NCBI GenBank assembly: GCA_027922465.2
Contig: BQMF02000102.1
Coordinates: 434,001 to 498,000, forward strand
Direction: 5' to 3'
DNA: 64,000 nt
DNA from: Turritopsis dohrnii
Taxonomy: Eukaryota > Cnidaria > Hydrozoa > Anthoathecata > Oceaniidae
The position numbers were made by a program, and so were the translations under genes. Below are positions 10,401 to 22,231 of the stretch, piece by piece. Position 1 is the stretch's first letter, and each line of letters begins with the position of its first letter. The notes below the pieces were generated by a model that was given only the letters and a program-made list of their open reading frames with translations, made no database searches and was not told the DNA's origin.

Positions 10401-13268
10401 CTGTGAAAGTTTCTTTATTGAATATATGGATATAGAAGAGATTGTAGTACGGCTGTAAATCTTAAAAGAATCAAGAATATTTATGATCCTAGCTGATAAT
10501 CTACGTGAAACTAATATTCTTAGTAGTCATTCTTGACAAATAAGCAGTTCTTGATGCTTCAAAACAGATATGGACGACTACCAATAGGGTATGTTTATAT
10601 CGATTTAATGCGTAAGTTTTCTATTAGTCTTTCTAAATGTAATACAATTTTTTAATTCATGTTCCTAGATAAGCTACCCTGTTTTTATAAAGCTCTGGAA
10701 TCTTGAAGCACAGCTTATCTTCCTCATCAGCTTATACCCATTTTATTAATCAATAGATGACCACTTTTTTAATTGACTAGTCGAATTTAAAACATTGTAT
10801 GATTTTAAAATTTGTATACTATCAAGCTGACGATAAAAAGGAAACACAGATACTTTTATTATTTCGCAAGGCCAAGTAAAAGTTTTTATTATGAAGTTCA
10901 GGTACAAACAACATAAAGATTTTCATACTGTATAGTTTTAAAAGTAGTATTTTGAAACGTCCACGGAAGAGTGTTCTCTAATGGATTTTTAAACTGACGG
11001 TGTTCCTTTTTAAGCTTGATCTCTGGCAAAATTTTTCAAAGTCTCTTAACTGTTATGATGCTCTTGGGATTGTAATTAAATGAATTCGAAGTTATTACTA
11101 TTTACGCCACAGATTTTCCATTCAAAACTTAATGTGACAAAGTTTTCATTACTTAATTACTTTTTGAAGATGCTTTAGGGAATATAACTATGAATAAAAA
11201 ACTGTTTGAAAAAATCTCTAAATGATGCAAAACAGTGCATTTTATATGAAATAACAAATATTACTTCTTTCACAGCTACAAGATAAACTGTAAAACACAA
11301 AGAACATCATACCACATTTTGCATATTGTTTTAAACCGTGAACAAACATTCACCTTTTAAAGCACAGATTATTCTTAACACGATAATCTTTTAATTAGTT
11401 AATTGCTTCTTGAAGATGCTTTAGGGAGTGCAACTTCGAATGGAAATCTTATTAAAAAAATCTCTAAATTGATGCAAGACTGAAGTTTTATATGAAACAA
11501 CAAAGTTTAATAGTTATCGTAGCTAAAAGGTAAAATGTAAAATACTGCAAACATCATTCTGCACTATGCATATGGTTTTAAAGCGTGAACTAACACTCAT
11601 TTCTTTCTGAAAAGGCTCCAAAATGTCTTACAGTCATCCGCAGGAATACTTCTGCCCGGTAGGGCATCTTGTTTTTGTTTTTTTTTTTTTTTTTTTTCAC
11701 TGTCCAAACCTAGACCAATTTTTGTCGATGGGAAATAGCCACTCAAATTATTAATGTTCCCAACTTACATTCTTTTTTAGATTTAACAGTCTAAACTCAC
11801 ACTATATTCATTGTATACAAGTACTTTGCTTGAAAAGACTGTAAAAGTGTAAAATATAAGCTTTAGTGAAAGGAATAATTAACATATGGCTAAATCGCAG
11901 ATGCCAGGTAGAAATGTTGTTTCATGTGAGTCTTATGCAACGTTCTTACGTTTTCCGTACTTGTTTTAAAAATGGAAGCGAAGAAGCATGCGTAGATCTG
12001 TGAAAGTTTATTTGTTGAATATATGGATATAGAAGAGGTTGTAGTACGGCTGTAAAACTTAAAAGAATCAAGAACATTTATGATCCAAACTGATAATCTA
12101 CGTGAAACTAATATTCTTAGTAGTCATTCTTGATAAATAAGCAGTTCTTGATGCTTCAAAACAGATATGAACGATTACCAATAGGGTATGTTTATATCGA
12201 TTTAATGCGTAAGGTTTCTATTAGTCTTTCTAAATGTAATACAATTTTTTAATTCATGTTCCTAGATAAGCTACCCTGTTTTTATAAAGCTCTGGAATCT
12301 TGAAGCACAGCTCATCTTCCTCATCAGCTTATACCCATTTTATTAATCAATAGATGACCAATTTTTTAATTGACTAGTCGAATTTAAAATATTGTATGAT
12401 TCTAAAATTTGTATACTATCAAGCTGACGATAAAAAGGAAACACAGATATTTTTATTATTTCGCAAGGCCAAGTAAAAGTTTATATTATGAAGTTCAGGT
12501 ACAAACAACATAAAGATTTTCATACTGTATAGTTTTAAAAGGAGTATTTTGAAACGTCCACGGAAGAGTGTTCTCTAATGGATTTTTAAACTGACGGTGT
12601 TCCTTTTTAAGCTTGATCTCCGGCAAAATTTTTCAAAGTCTCTTAACGTTTATGATGCTCTCGGGAAGGTAATTAAATGAATTCGAAGTTATTACTATTT
12701 ACGCCACAGATTTTCCATTCAAAAGTTAATGTGACAAAGTTTTCATTACTTTATCACTTTTTGAAGATGCTTTAGGGAATATAACTATGAATAAAAAACT
12801 TTTTGAATAAATCTCTAAATGATGCAAAACAGTGCAGTTTATATGAAATAACAAATATTACTTCTTTCACAGCTACAACATAAACTGTAAAACACAAAGA
12901 ACATCATACACATTATGCATATTGTTTTAAACCGTGAACAAACATTCACCTCTTAAAGCACAGATTATTCTTAACGCGATAATCTTTTAATTAGTTAATT
13001 GCTTCTTGAAGATGCTTTAGGGAGTGCAACTTGGAATGGAAATCATTTTAAAAAAATCTCTAAATTGATGCAAGACTGAAGTTTTATATGAAACAACAAA
13101 GTTTAATAGTTATCGTAGCTAAAATGTAAAATGTAAAATACTGCAAACATCATTCCGCATATATGCATATGGTTTTAAAGCGTGAACTAACACTCATTTC
13201 TTTCTGAAAAGGCTCCAGAAAGTCTTACAGTCATCCGCAGGAATACTTCTGCCCGGTAGGGCATCTTG
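7446..13268 (+). mobile_element. Head-to-tail array of four non-autonomous Helentron-like units
   Basis: Four units lie at 7446-8758, 8774-10077, 10101-11671 and 11698-13268. Each begins CACTGTCCAAACCTAGACC after a poly-T run and ends GCAGGAATACTTCTGC-CCGGTAGGGCATCTTG. The 3' end forms two successive hairpins like those at the end of the autonomous element at 53029. The units are highly similar over their length. Units 3 and 4 contain an extra copy of a ~290-bp subterminal module (e.g. 11076-11350 and 11351-11640). No protein is encoded. The tandem organisation with retained internal termini is typical of rolling-circle elements of the Helentron/HINE kind. Confidence 0.75.
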
Positions 13269-14058
13269 TTTTCTTTGAACTTATGACTAAGAGTTTAATT
13301 GTAATCACGTTTCTTTGTAAGTTGAGTTTTTGGAAAATAAAGATGGCTGCCGAGCTATGTCTTAGAACGTCTGTATACTACAAAAACTATAAATTTAAGA
13401 CCTAAATGGGAAAATAAACGGATGATCTTTATTCCTGCAGAAGCTTGACAAGCTTTCTATCATTCATACCATAAAAAGAAAAAATGTAAGCCAACAGAAA
13501 ACTAGCTTTTCGTAACTCGGATAAAACTAACACTTATACAACCTTATAATTATGATACAATCAAATTTGTATACAAGTTTACAAAAGAAGAAAAGAGAAT
13601 TATCAAACCTTTGGGATAGACATGTATAAGCACATAACTATCAAAGGCAATCAAAGACCAATCTCTACTAATATATGTCATATACATGTAGCATTTCAAA
13701 TTAGGAACAAAAAGAGTTATTTTCAAAAAAGAGAAGGACTTAGAATGACAATTTAATTCAAGTATTCAGAACAGACATCTCTGATTCAAAAAAATATGTT
13801 CACACACATAATTATTTGATGAAAATGACCTTCATAAATCCCAAATGAAAAAAAATAAAATAAATATAAACAGATTTTGGCAGTGAAAATATACATCCAA
13901 AACCAAATCACAACATAGCTGAAAGCAGAAGTTTTTGCTCTGGCTTACTTTAATTTATAGACTGTTATGTTGCAATGTATTTTGATTTACCTTCTTTGCT
14001 TGCAAGGATAATTAAAAGTACCATTAATTTCTACAAAATAAAATATCATATATATACA
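13269..14058. other. Non-coding, no feature recognised
   Basis: AT-rich sequence between the array and the CATGGA-type MITE, probably core sequence of the long inverted-repeat element. No ORF with recognisable content. Confidence 0.4.
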
Positions 14059-14706
14059 CATGGACGTATAAAAAGAGAAGGACTCACAACTCATTTCAAT
14101 AGCTATTCAATTCTATTGTTAAAATCCATTGTGTCGGCATCCCTTTCATACCAAAGCGCGTCTCGCATTTCACTGGATTTTTGTTGAGACGAACGATTAT
14201 TTACGTGCCAATCCAACGCGGAAAACTGAAATATCAGAGGAATTAAGACTCATTAGCTTTCAAAACACTTTTATTCATTGTTCAAAGCCACAGACGACGA
14301 TATTTAATCGTTTTTAAAATGTCTGTGAGTTTGCTAGAAGATGTTACAAGTGAAAATAGAAGAAAATCATGGCACAGCGTTTCTGCATGTTATGTAGTTA
14401 ATATTTGCGCCTCAAAAATGCCTAAGCTACACAAAACAGAGAGATAGTTTATCTATCTTTTCTGAAAGTTTCAAGTCTGAAGCTTTAGGAACTCCTAAGG
14501 AATCATACTTTTAGTTTTGGTGTTTTTCAACAGTTTTCGTGTTTATAACAAAAGGCTGCTAGTGTGGAAGCCAATGGAAACATGTATTTTTAACAGCACT
14601 TGAGGGAGTTTCAAAACTGCTTTTGTCAAAATTTCAATAAAGCGAGACGAGCTTGTTTGAATAGATTTATAAAAGTTGTAAGTCCTTCTCTTTTTATACG
14701 TCCATG
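14059..14706. mobile_element. CATGGA-type TIR element (MITE), copy 1
   Basis: It has inverted ends CATGGACGTATAAAAAGAG (extending to about 35 bases with one mismatch) and a 7-bp direct repeat ATATACA at 14052-14058 and 14707-14713. It is 648 bp long with no convincing coding sequence. A second copy with related ends and again a 7-bp duplication lies at 25609-26332, which supports the boundaries. The superfamily is uncertain: a CA...TG end with a 7-bp duplication would be compatible with P-like elements but proves nothing. Confidence 0.75.
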
Positions 14707-14767
14707 ATATACAGTATCAAAACATTATACGTGATCATGGAATTCATCTACAGAAAACTATGTAGAG

Positions 14768-15508
14768 CTGTTTTACATCAAACAACTATCCAAGGAAGCA
14801 CACTCAACCGGATTCTTTCAAATTATTCACGTAATATCACGTAATCCTGTGCTGTGTATCAAAATATTATACATAATTGGTTTTTGAACTTCTTTTTGCA
14901 TATACGGCAATACGTTTTTACTTGCAGCTTTTGTTATACTCTTTGAACTGGTTGTTCTCCACTTACAAAAAGGGTTTCCTCCATGATGGCTTGTGAAACA
15001 TGTGTTTTCAGTTGAGCTACATTATATCAGCTTGTAAAATAAAAATAAATAAAGAATAAATCTTCAGCCTGGCTTTTAATAATGAACTTTCATCTTTTCA
15101 CAGCTTCAATGCTCTAATGTTCCCAGCATTTGATTATCATTCATCATCATAACATTATATCAACAAAAACAAAACGTCTGTGACATATTGATATCGCTTT
15201 TTTTTCTGTTTTTCACGCGTTCATTCAAAATGTTTTACAAAACTAAAAATATTTGTTTTCATCATTTAACATTTTGTCCATTGAATTGCCTTAAAAGCTA
15301 GCACACAGAGCAAAACTCTTCCACTGCCCAACTACACTGACTGAAAAAAATGACGCACTGCTTCACATAAGACTAGCCTATATTCTTTTCTACCTTGGCT
15401 AGCGCAAATTTCAATACTGAACCGCGGCTATAAAAGTGAACGAGGAAAAGGAGGAGGAGAAGGAAATGCTGGTTTTAACATATATTTCGCCCTATGGGGA
15501 AATATATA
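14768..15508 (-). repeat. Right arm of the long inverted repeat
   Basis: Inverted counterpart of about 497-1212, with the same order of motifs (the GGCAGTGGAAGAG, 'acagacgttttgtttttgttga' and 'gaaaccctttt' blocks) and several indels. Non-coding. Confidence 0.75.
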
Positions 15509-16083
15509 AAAAAAATTTACTTGTCCGTGAATTCCTTTTCATCTTTGTGTGAATACGCAGATTCACTGGCGCGGCAGTCACTTGCTCGTAAACCTCTGTC
15601 CATGTCCTGCCATTTTCTAAGTGATGAGCCTAGGCATGCTGATGAGCCTTGATATTAGGCGAAACAGACAAATGCTTTTGCTTATACTTACATTGCATCA
15701 TGAAGAAAGAAGAACAACTATTTAATCTGAGAAAAACAGTATTTGGAAAGGTGAACCATTGAAAACCATATAAAAAAGTTTCAAAATTGAGATGAAATGC
15801 TTCCCTAGAACCTTTGAAAAGCGTAACACCCCAGCTGATATTAAAAATTTATTGCGGAGCCCCTGATTTAAATTATTCTGTTAGAATGAAATTCATTATC
15901 ATCATATTTTTTTTCATTTCCTGTTTGCATTCTTTTCATGGACATATGCATATTATAGAAGCAATTAACCCTAGAAACTGAAGATTGACTGGCTTTTTGT
16001 TATGTAGAAAAACACAAACTCAAATCTGTATAGCGTTTTTACTTCATTCGCATTAATACGTCACAAGTAAGAAGTTTGTACTA
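15509..16083. other. Non-coding, no feature recognised
   Basis: Sequence outside the long inverted-repeat element. No coding sequence, RNA gene or repeat boundary is recognised. Confidence 0.4.
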
Positions 16084-16239
16084 GTAATCACATGTTTGAG
16101 AGGGAAATTTGGGATAAATTTCACGAGTTCATTTTTGAAATTTTGAAATCTCCCGAGTGAAACGAGGGAGATTTCAAATTTTCAAAAATTGAACGAGGGT
16201 AATTTATCCCAAATTTCACGAATCTAAACATGTGATTAC
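16084..16239. repeat. Palindromic MITE-like hairpin
   Basis: Arms starting GTAATCACATGTTTGAG.. and ending ..AACATGTGATTAC are reverse complements over most of their length (e.g. 'aaatttgggataaattt' and 'aatttatcccaaattt'), with the centre near 16160. The outer motif TAATCACATG is also the end motif of the adjacent element at 16244-16649. Confidence 0.7.
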
Positions 16240-16433
16240 TGGTTAATCACATGGTGATCGAGTGAATCAGTAGATAATTCTTCCATATTTGGATTTACTG
16301 ATCTTTCAAGAGCCCATTGCTGATAAATTTTGATCCAATTATTAGTGCTTTTCTTAGTATTTTTGTTATCAGCACTGTCTGAGAGTTTTTGTAAATCTTC
16401 CTCAGACAGTAACTGAAAACGATTAGCAGCCAT
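16236..16433 (-). pseudogene. N-terminal fragment of a Crypton/KIAA1958-like tyrosine recombinase
   Basis: This 65-codon ORF starts MAANRFQLLSEEDLQKL and continues through a SAM-like helical segment (NWIKIYQQWALERSVNPNMEEL). That resembles the start of DUF3504/Crypton-derived proteins that bind DNA and, in active copies, recombine it via a tyrosine. The catalytic domain is absent. The last codons run into the terminal repeat of the small TIR element, so the fragment appears captured or left after a large deletion. Family assignment is from memory of the N-terminal pattern. Confidence 0.5.
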
Positions 16434-16649
16434 TCTTCAAAATCAAAATAAACACAAACTCTCGACGAAAGAATGAGAGCGTAATCAAAAACATTCGAAA
16501 GTTGTCAATTTCATGTTCGATCGGCTATTCGAATGTTGAAAAATAAAACAGAGGGAAATTACAAAACAGCGGGAAATTACAAAACAGCGGGAAATTTCAA
16601 AATAACGCCATTGACGACGTCAATCAAATTACATACAACCATGTGATTA
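16244..16649. mobile_element. Small TIR element carrying the 5' end of a Crypton-like gene
   Basis: The ends are TAATCACATGGT and its complement ACCATGTGATTA. The 406-bp element contains a minus-strand ORF beginning at 16433 and short tandem repeats of 'caaaacagcgggaaatt' near 16545-16605. It abuts the palindromic hairpin with the same tip motif. Confidence 0.55.
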
Positions 16650-16834
16650 TATTATGAACCGTGTTGGCTTTTGTAGCGTAATGGCGACGAGCGTTCACGA
16701 AATTACCGATTTTTAGGGGGTGATTCTGGACCAAAAAAGACCTGCAAGTGCAAAAATTTTAATGCAGAATTATTTCTATAATATGAATGAATGTATTTAG
16801 TTAAAAAAAACATACACCCAGATTTTTTCGTTAG

Positions 16835-17425
16835 TTCTCCTTTAATAGTGCGAATCGTTGATAAAAATTGATAATTGTTCTTCCTTGATTTTTTCCACTT
16901 TCCAAAACATCAAGCAAGTACCTCCAGAGATAACTTAGCAGGGCGAGACGAAAATTGCCCTGGTGGTGGTACGCATATAACAGTAACGCACATAATCTAG
17001 AACAACGGAGATCTGTAATGCTTAGTAAGTTGAAGCCCTTAAGGGATTGAAAAAATGCCTCCAACAGTTCAAACGGTCTCTCTGCAGACTTGATCAATAC
17101 GGTGATTACTTGTAGATACAAATGTCTTAACTCTATTAACACGTGCTCAGTACCGTTGCCACAATTGATTTATAACGGTACCCGTTAAAGTGACAAAAGG
17201 CATTCTAGTAGATGTTTGCAAGGACTTCTCACAAAATTCTTGTCAAAAGCCATAAATGCAAAGGGTTTCAGTCTATCATGTTCGTCAATACGCCATATAT
17301 AATTAGATCTTTTAACTACACATCTGCAATGATGCAGTTGTCTTCTTTTTAGAAAATCAACTTCTTCTGGATCTAAGTGTTTTATGATTTGCTTCCTCTT
17401 ACCTCTCTTTCAAAACTATAACTCC
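16835..17425 (-). pseudogene. Decayed IS3EU-like transposase
   Basis: Reading the minus strand from 17425, the frame gives KHLDPEEVDFLKRRQLHH and then NYIWRIDEHDRLKPFAF. This is collinear with DPEGTKRR..VWHIDGYDKLKPYG of the intact transposase at 1771-3018. Further on come CGNGTEHVLIEL (compare the DCGTENG box) and, in another frame, a trace of the QRIENWW box near 17065. Stops and frame changes separate the pieces, so this is a relic of a related but distinct element. Confidence 0.6.
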
Positions 17426-18749
17426 AGGGTAGAAATACACATACAACAGTTGTGGTAACTACCTGTGCAACTTTCCTAACCGAAACAATTCTGGCCAACC
17501 AATACTGGATGCCTTTCAAATTTAAAGAAACTCAAAAACAAAATAGACAAAGAACAGTATTTCCAAGAACTGTAAATGGTGAAAACTGTCTCAGTTTATA
17601 GATAGTAATGGCGCATTATTTGTTAAGCGTAATACCCAATGCTTTCACCAGATAGTCAATGTTGTAGTGGGAAAATGGAGAAGAATAAATAAGGAAAAGC
17701 GGTTTTAAGTGTTTAGAGGCACAGATTGTATCCCTTAATTTGTAAATGGACAAAGGCAGTACCATGTTTGTGAACAGGAAAAGCAACTGTTACATTTATT
17801 TGAATTATGACAGCTTGTAGTCAGCAATTGTGGTTGTGAAGATGAAAAAAGTCAGGTTCAAAAATCATTTTGTCGATACTTTTGTTAATATAGTCTATTC
17901 TCATCGGTCTATACAATAACTATCAGAGTTTCACTAACTGTTGGAGATTTTGCATGGCAATATATATATAGGTTTTCGGCCTGGTTTGTGATAGAAAATG
18001 ATGTTCCATTGCAAAATAATGCCACACCGTAGTTTCATTATATGTCTATTTCATTCTCGGATACTATCGACCAAGTTTTAGTATAGTCAACTTGATTTAC
18101 AATTACCGAAATACTTTCAGCATTGTTGAAATCTCAAATTGTAAGTAATGAGTTCAGTTTTACCCTTACAATAAATAGTGAAATTTTTTGCAGATATACT
18201 GAAATCTGGTTATAATTTTAGGTAATTTGGCAACAAGGTGTGGAATGAAAATACATAAATACTTTGAAATAATTTTTTTTATGGATTCATTATACATAAT
18301 TGAAACAGTTTTTTAGTCCTTGCAAACCCCCATCATGAGTAATTTTTCCGAGTTGCTTAAGCTACACATGATCGCACAACATGTTTATTTCATTTTCCTG
18401 AGCGGCCCCCTTATTTCCACAGAATTGCCTGCGGAGTGCTTTCCTATAATTATTGTCATTGAAATACCACTTCTAAGCTCTTACCTAAAAGCTTTCACTT
18501 TGACATTGTAAACAGCAACTCGTGAACATGCCGTATAATAATGATTAACACACCTCTTTTCCCTTTTGTTACAAAATTACTTTGTTTATGCACATAACTA
18601 ACCTTCTTTAAAAAAAACAGCTGAAACAATTTTTACCTGTATATTCGTTTTAATAAATAAAAGAACCGAAACGCATTCTGTCACATGGCTAGTTTTTTTT
18701 ATTTTGTGTTATGATCACGTGATCATAATATTTACAATTTCATCTGTCC
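17426..18749. other. Non-coding, no feature recognised
   Basis: AT-rich DNA with scattered short ORFs that show no domain. No tandem repeat or clear inverted repeat is noticed. Confidence 0.4.
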
Positions 18750-19467
18750 GCAGACTTTGTAACTACATACTGATCACATCGCTCCCTAATAAGGTAGAGT
18801 TCATTATATTAGTATGTATGCATTTTCACTTTATTCTTTTGAAACCACCTATATCTTTATCTCCCATTTTTGTGATTGGTCTATTTTGACTTTTTATAAT
18901 CATTCAACTGTACTACTTTATATTTACAAAATCTGACAAAAAGAAGAAACTGATTTCGATTATGAAGTGAAGAAGTGATTGTCATAATAACCGACTTTTT
19001 GAGTAATAACACAGCAAGTGACATTTCCAAAGGAGAAATTTTTATGCAGATATTTTTTGCAAACATTACTGCAGAATAAAAAAAGCAACTAATAATTGTC
19101 TGCATTCGTTTTGCGTTTAACACCAAACTCAAGTATTTACGTAAGTTTCAGCCTCCTCTCGTTTGGAAGCCGCTTTGAAGACGTTTTCAAAGTAGCTTCT
19201 AAGTGTTACACATTTCAATCAAATAAGGGCTTATTAAAATCGTCCTTGTGTCATCTCGAAAGTCGTCTTAAAGACGATTTTGATTCATGTTAAAGTCGGC
19301 TTTTAAACTCGTATAGAAGACGTCTCAAAAACGGCTTTTGCACTCGTCTTGAAGACGTTTCAAGGACGTCTTTGAAACTTGTTTCGAAGTGTTATAGATT
19401 TCAACCAAATAGCGACGTATTTAAGACGTCCTTTTGGTATCTTGAAAGACAACTTAAGGACGTTTCT
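18750..19467 (-). mobile_element. Truncated inverted copy of the GACGTC-rich element
   Basis: In reverse complement this stretch follows about 35600-36785 of the complete element at 35561-37317. The shared sequence includes the GACGTC-type tandem motifs (19150-19450), the 'gtttaacaccaaactcaagt' block, the 'caaaaagtcggttattatgac' block and the 'agcgatgtgat' block. Both element ends are missing here. Confidence 0.6.
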
Positions 19468-19715
19468 GTATTTATAGAGTAGAGGCGCTTTTCTGAAAGA
19501 ATATGGCGTTGGGTTTTACTTTTGGCGATTTAAAGATAAACAAAGGATTTGTTTGTTTAAGTTATAACTTATACTTACCATTTGTGCAGTAAAACACTGC
19601 ATAATGCAACCACGTAGTGTTGCAGTGAAAACACATAAGTGGAATTCTTTCTTATTGTAAAGTTTGCAAAGTCTTCGTGCATAACAACACTAATTCGAAA
19701 AGGTCTTTTGATGCA

Positions 19716-22231
19716 TCTATATATTAATAGCCGATTCTCCGTCTGTTTGTTTGTTTGTTTGTGCGTTTGTTTGTTCGTTTGTTTGTAAGTCACGCAAAAT
19801 GGTAGATTAAGTTGTGAGCGAAATTATTTCTTGTTTTGTGTGCGACGTGAGTTCGAAGCAAATACATTGCAACCCTAATCGAACGTGACTTTTTTTGGCT
19901 GATGAACTAATAGGAATAACGTTTTGTTTTTATCATTATTGTTAGTTTTATATTCCACGTTGACTTGGCTTTGAAAACAGTACATCAACTAAATACAAAG
20001 AAACTAACTGATTAAACATTTTGGACAAAAAGCATCAGTGACAGAACGTGGCAGCATATGTTCGGTTTGCCACTAACTCTTGCCTGACTGTCTGAGACGG
20101 GTGAATTTTTTTTTTGAGTAATCAAAATGTTTAAAAACCGATAGGTAAAATAAGAGTATCATATGAAAACAAAATGTTTTTTTTTTTTGCTTTTCTTTCA
20201 ATAAATTAATTTCTTCTTTTAATTGTTAAGCGTTCTGATCGAACGTTTTTTTATTCTATTTATTCATTTAGCACGTGCCTTTTTTCTCTCCTCCGTGTGA
20301 ACTTTTTAAGAAGAGAAACCATTTCCCCCGTACGTTTGATAGCACCCATGTTAGAGCGCGTAACTTTTTTTAAAACAAAAGTTAATAAAAAGTTGAAGTT
20401 TTCTCTCTCTACGTTTTGAGTGAATTGTTACACTGATAAAAGATTGGTTTTACCAGAGGTTGTGACTTCGAATCTGCTTCTGGTTGAGCACAAGTTATAC
20501 GAGCCGTTTATAAGGAAATTTGACGTTTATTGATACAGTGATACAGAGCAGGTGGACATGGGCGGCGAGCGACGCCGCCTTGGCGGCTAGTCTATATATT
20601 AATAGTCGATTTTCCGTCTGTTTGTTTGTTTGTTTGTTTGTTTGTTTGTAAGTCACGCAAAATGGTAGATTGAGTTGTGAGCGAAATTGTTTCTTTTTTT
20701 GTGTGCGACGTGAGTTCGAAGCAAATACATTGCAATCCCAATCGAACATGACTTTTTTTGGCTGATGAACTAATAGGAATAACGTTTTGTTTTAATCATT
20801 ATTGTTAGTTTTATATTCCACGTTGACTTGGCTTTGAAAACAGTACATCAACTAAATACAAAGAAACTAACTGATTAAACATTTTGGACAAAAAGCATCA
20901 GTGGCAGAACGTGGCAGCATGTTCGGTTTGCCAGTGTATTCTAACGTATCCTTGCCTGACTGTCTGAGACGGGTGAACTTTTTTTTTTGAGCAATCAAAA
21001 TGTTTAAAAACCGATAGGTATAAAAAGAGTATCATGAAACAAAATGTTTTTTTTTGCTTTTCTTTTAATAAATTAATTTCTTCTTTTAATTGTTAAGCGT
21101 TCTGATCGAACGTTTTTTTATTCTATTTATTCATTTAGCACGTGCCTTTTTTTTCTCCTCCGTGTGAACTTTTTAAGAAGAGAAACCATTTCCCCCGTAC
21201 GTTTGATAGCACCCATGTTAGAGCGCATAACGTTTTTGAAACAAAAGCTAATAAAAAGTTGAAGTTTTCTCTCTCTACGTTTTGAGTGTATTGTTACATT
21301 GATAAAAGATTGGTTTTACCAGAGGTTGTGACTTCGAATCTGCTTCTAGTTGAACACAAGTTGTACGAGCCGTTTATAAGGAAATTTGACGTTTATTGAT
21401 ACAGTGATACAGAGCAGGTGGACATGGGCGGCGAGCGACGCCGCCTTGGCGTCTAGTCTATATATTAATACCGGTTTCTTCGTCTGTTTGTCTGTTTGTA
21501 AGTCACGCAAAATGGTAGATTGAGTTGTGAGCGAAATTATTTCTTTTTTTGTGTGCGACGTGAGTTCGAAGCAAATACATTGCAACCCCAATCGAACGTA
21601 ACTTTTTTTGGCTGATGAACTAATAGGAATAACGTTTTATTTTTATTATTATTGTTAGTTTTATATTCCACGTTGACTTGGCTTTGAAAGCAGTACATCA
21701 ACTAAATACAAAGAAACTAACTGATTAAACATTTTGGACAAAAAGCAGCAGCGGCAGAACGTGGTAGTATGTTCGGTTTGCCAGTGTATCCTAACGTATC
21801 CTTGCCTGACTGTCTGTGACGGGTGAACATTTTTTTCGAGCAATCAAAATGTTTAAAAGCCGATAGGTAAAAAAAGAGTATCATAAAACAAAATATTTTT
21901 TTGCTTTTCTTTTAATAATTTAATTTTTTTTTAATTGTTAAGCGCTTCTGATCGAACGTTTTTTTTATTCTCTTTATTCTCCTTACGTTTTGAGTGTATT
22001 GTTGTACTGATCAACGATTGTTTTAAAAAATAAATAAGTAACACATCATGAAATTTGGGTATTTTTGGAACCATTGTTTAAACTGATATTTGATATTTGA
22101 TTTCGGATCCGCCTCTGGCCGAACACAAGTTGTACGAGCCGTTTTTCAGGAAATATGAGGTTTATTGGGGTCTCCGGGGTGACACAGAGCAGGTGCACAT
22201 GGGCGGCGAGCGACGACGCCTTGGCGGCTAG
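19716..22231 (+). mobile_element. Tandem array of three canonical non-autonomous Helitrons
   Basis: Units 19716-20590, 20591-21456 and 21457-22231 each begin TCTATATATTAATA and end in a GC-rich hairpin plus CTAG (GCCGCCTTGGCGGCTAG in unit 1). The units are joined directly as CTAG|TCTATATA with no spacer. The outer flanks are A (19715) and T (22232), the A^T target of canonical Helitrons. A (TTTG)n microsatellite lies just inside the 5' end. No Rep or helicase is encoded. Unit 2 has a mutated hairpin stem (GGCGTCTAG) and unit 3 is shorter. Confidence 0.85.

Larger units (their letters stand above)
497..15508. mobile_element. Long inverted-repeat (foldback-like) element, expanded by nested insertions
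   Basis: The sequence from 497 to about 1212 reappears inverted at about 14768-15508. Both arms start with the same near-palindromic end (TATATATTTCCCCATAGGGC) and run in parallel for roughly 0.7 kb with scattered indels. Removing the IS3EU element, the Helentron array and the 648-bp MITE that lie inside leaves a core of only about 2.8 kb. That is consistent with a foldback-type element later used as an insertion platform. No clear target duplication flanks the outer ends (AT-rich on both sides), and no transposase attributable to the outer element is visible, so its class is unknown. Confidence 0.6.

Noticed and set aside
491..15515. Target-site duplication of the 15-kb inverted-repeat structure
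   Set aside because: Flanks are AT-rich and no matching duplication of 4 bp or more could be defended.
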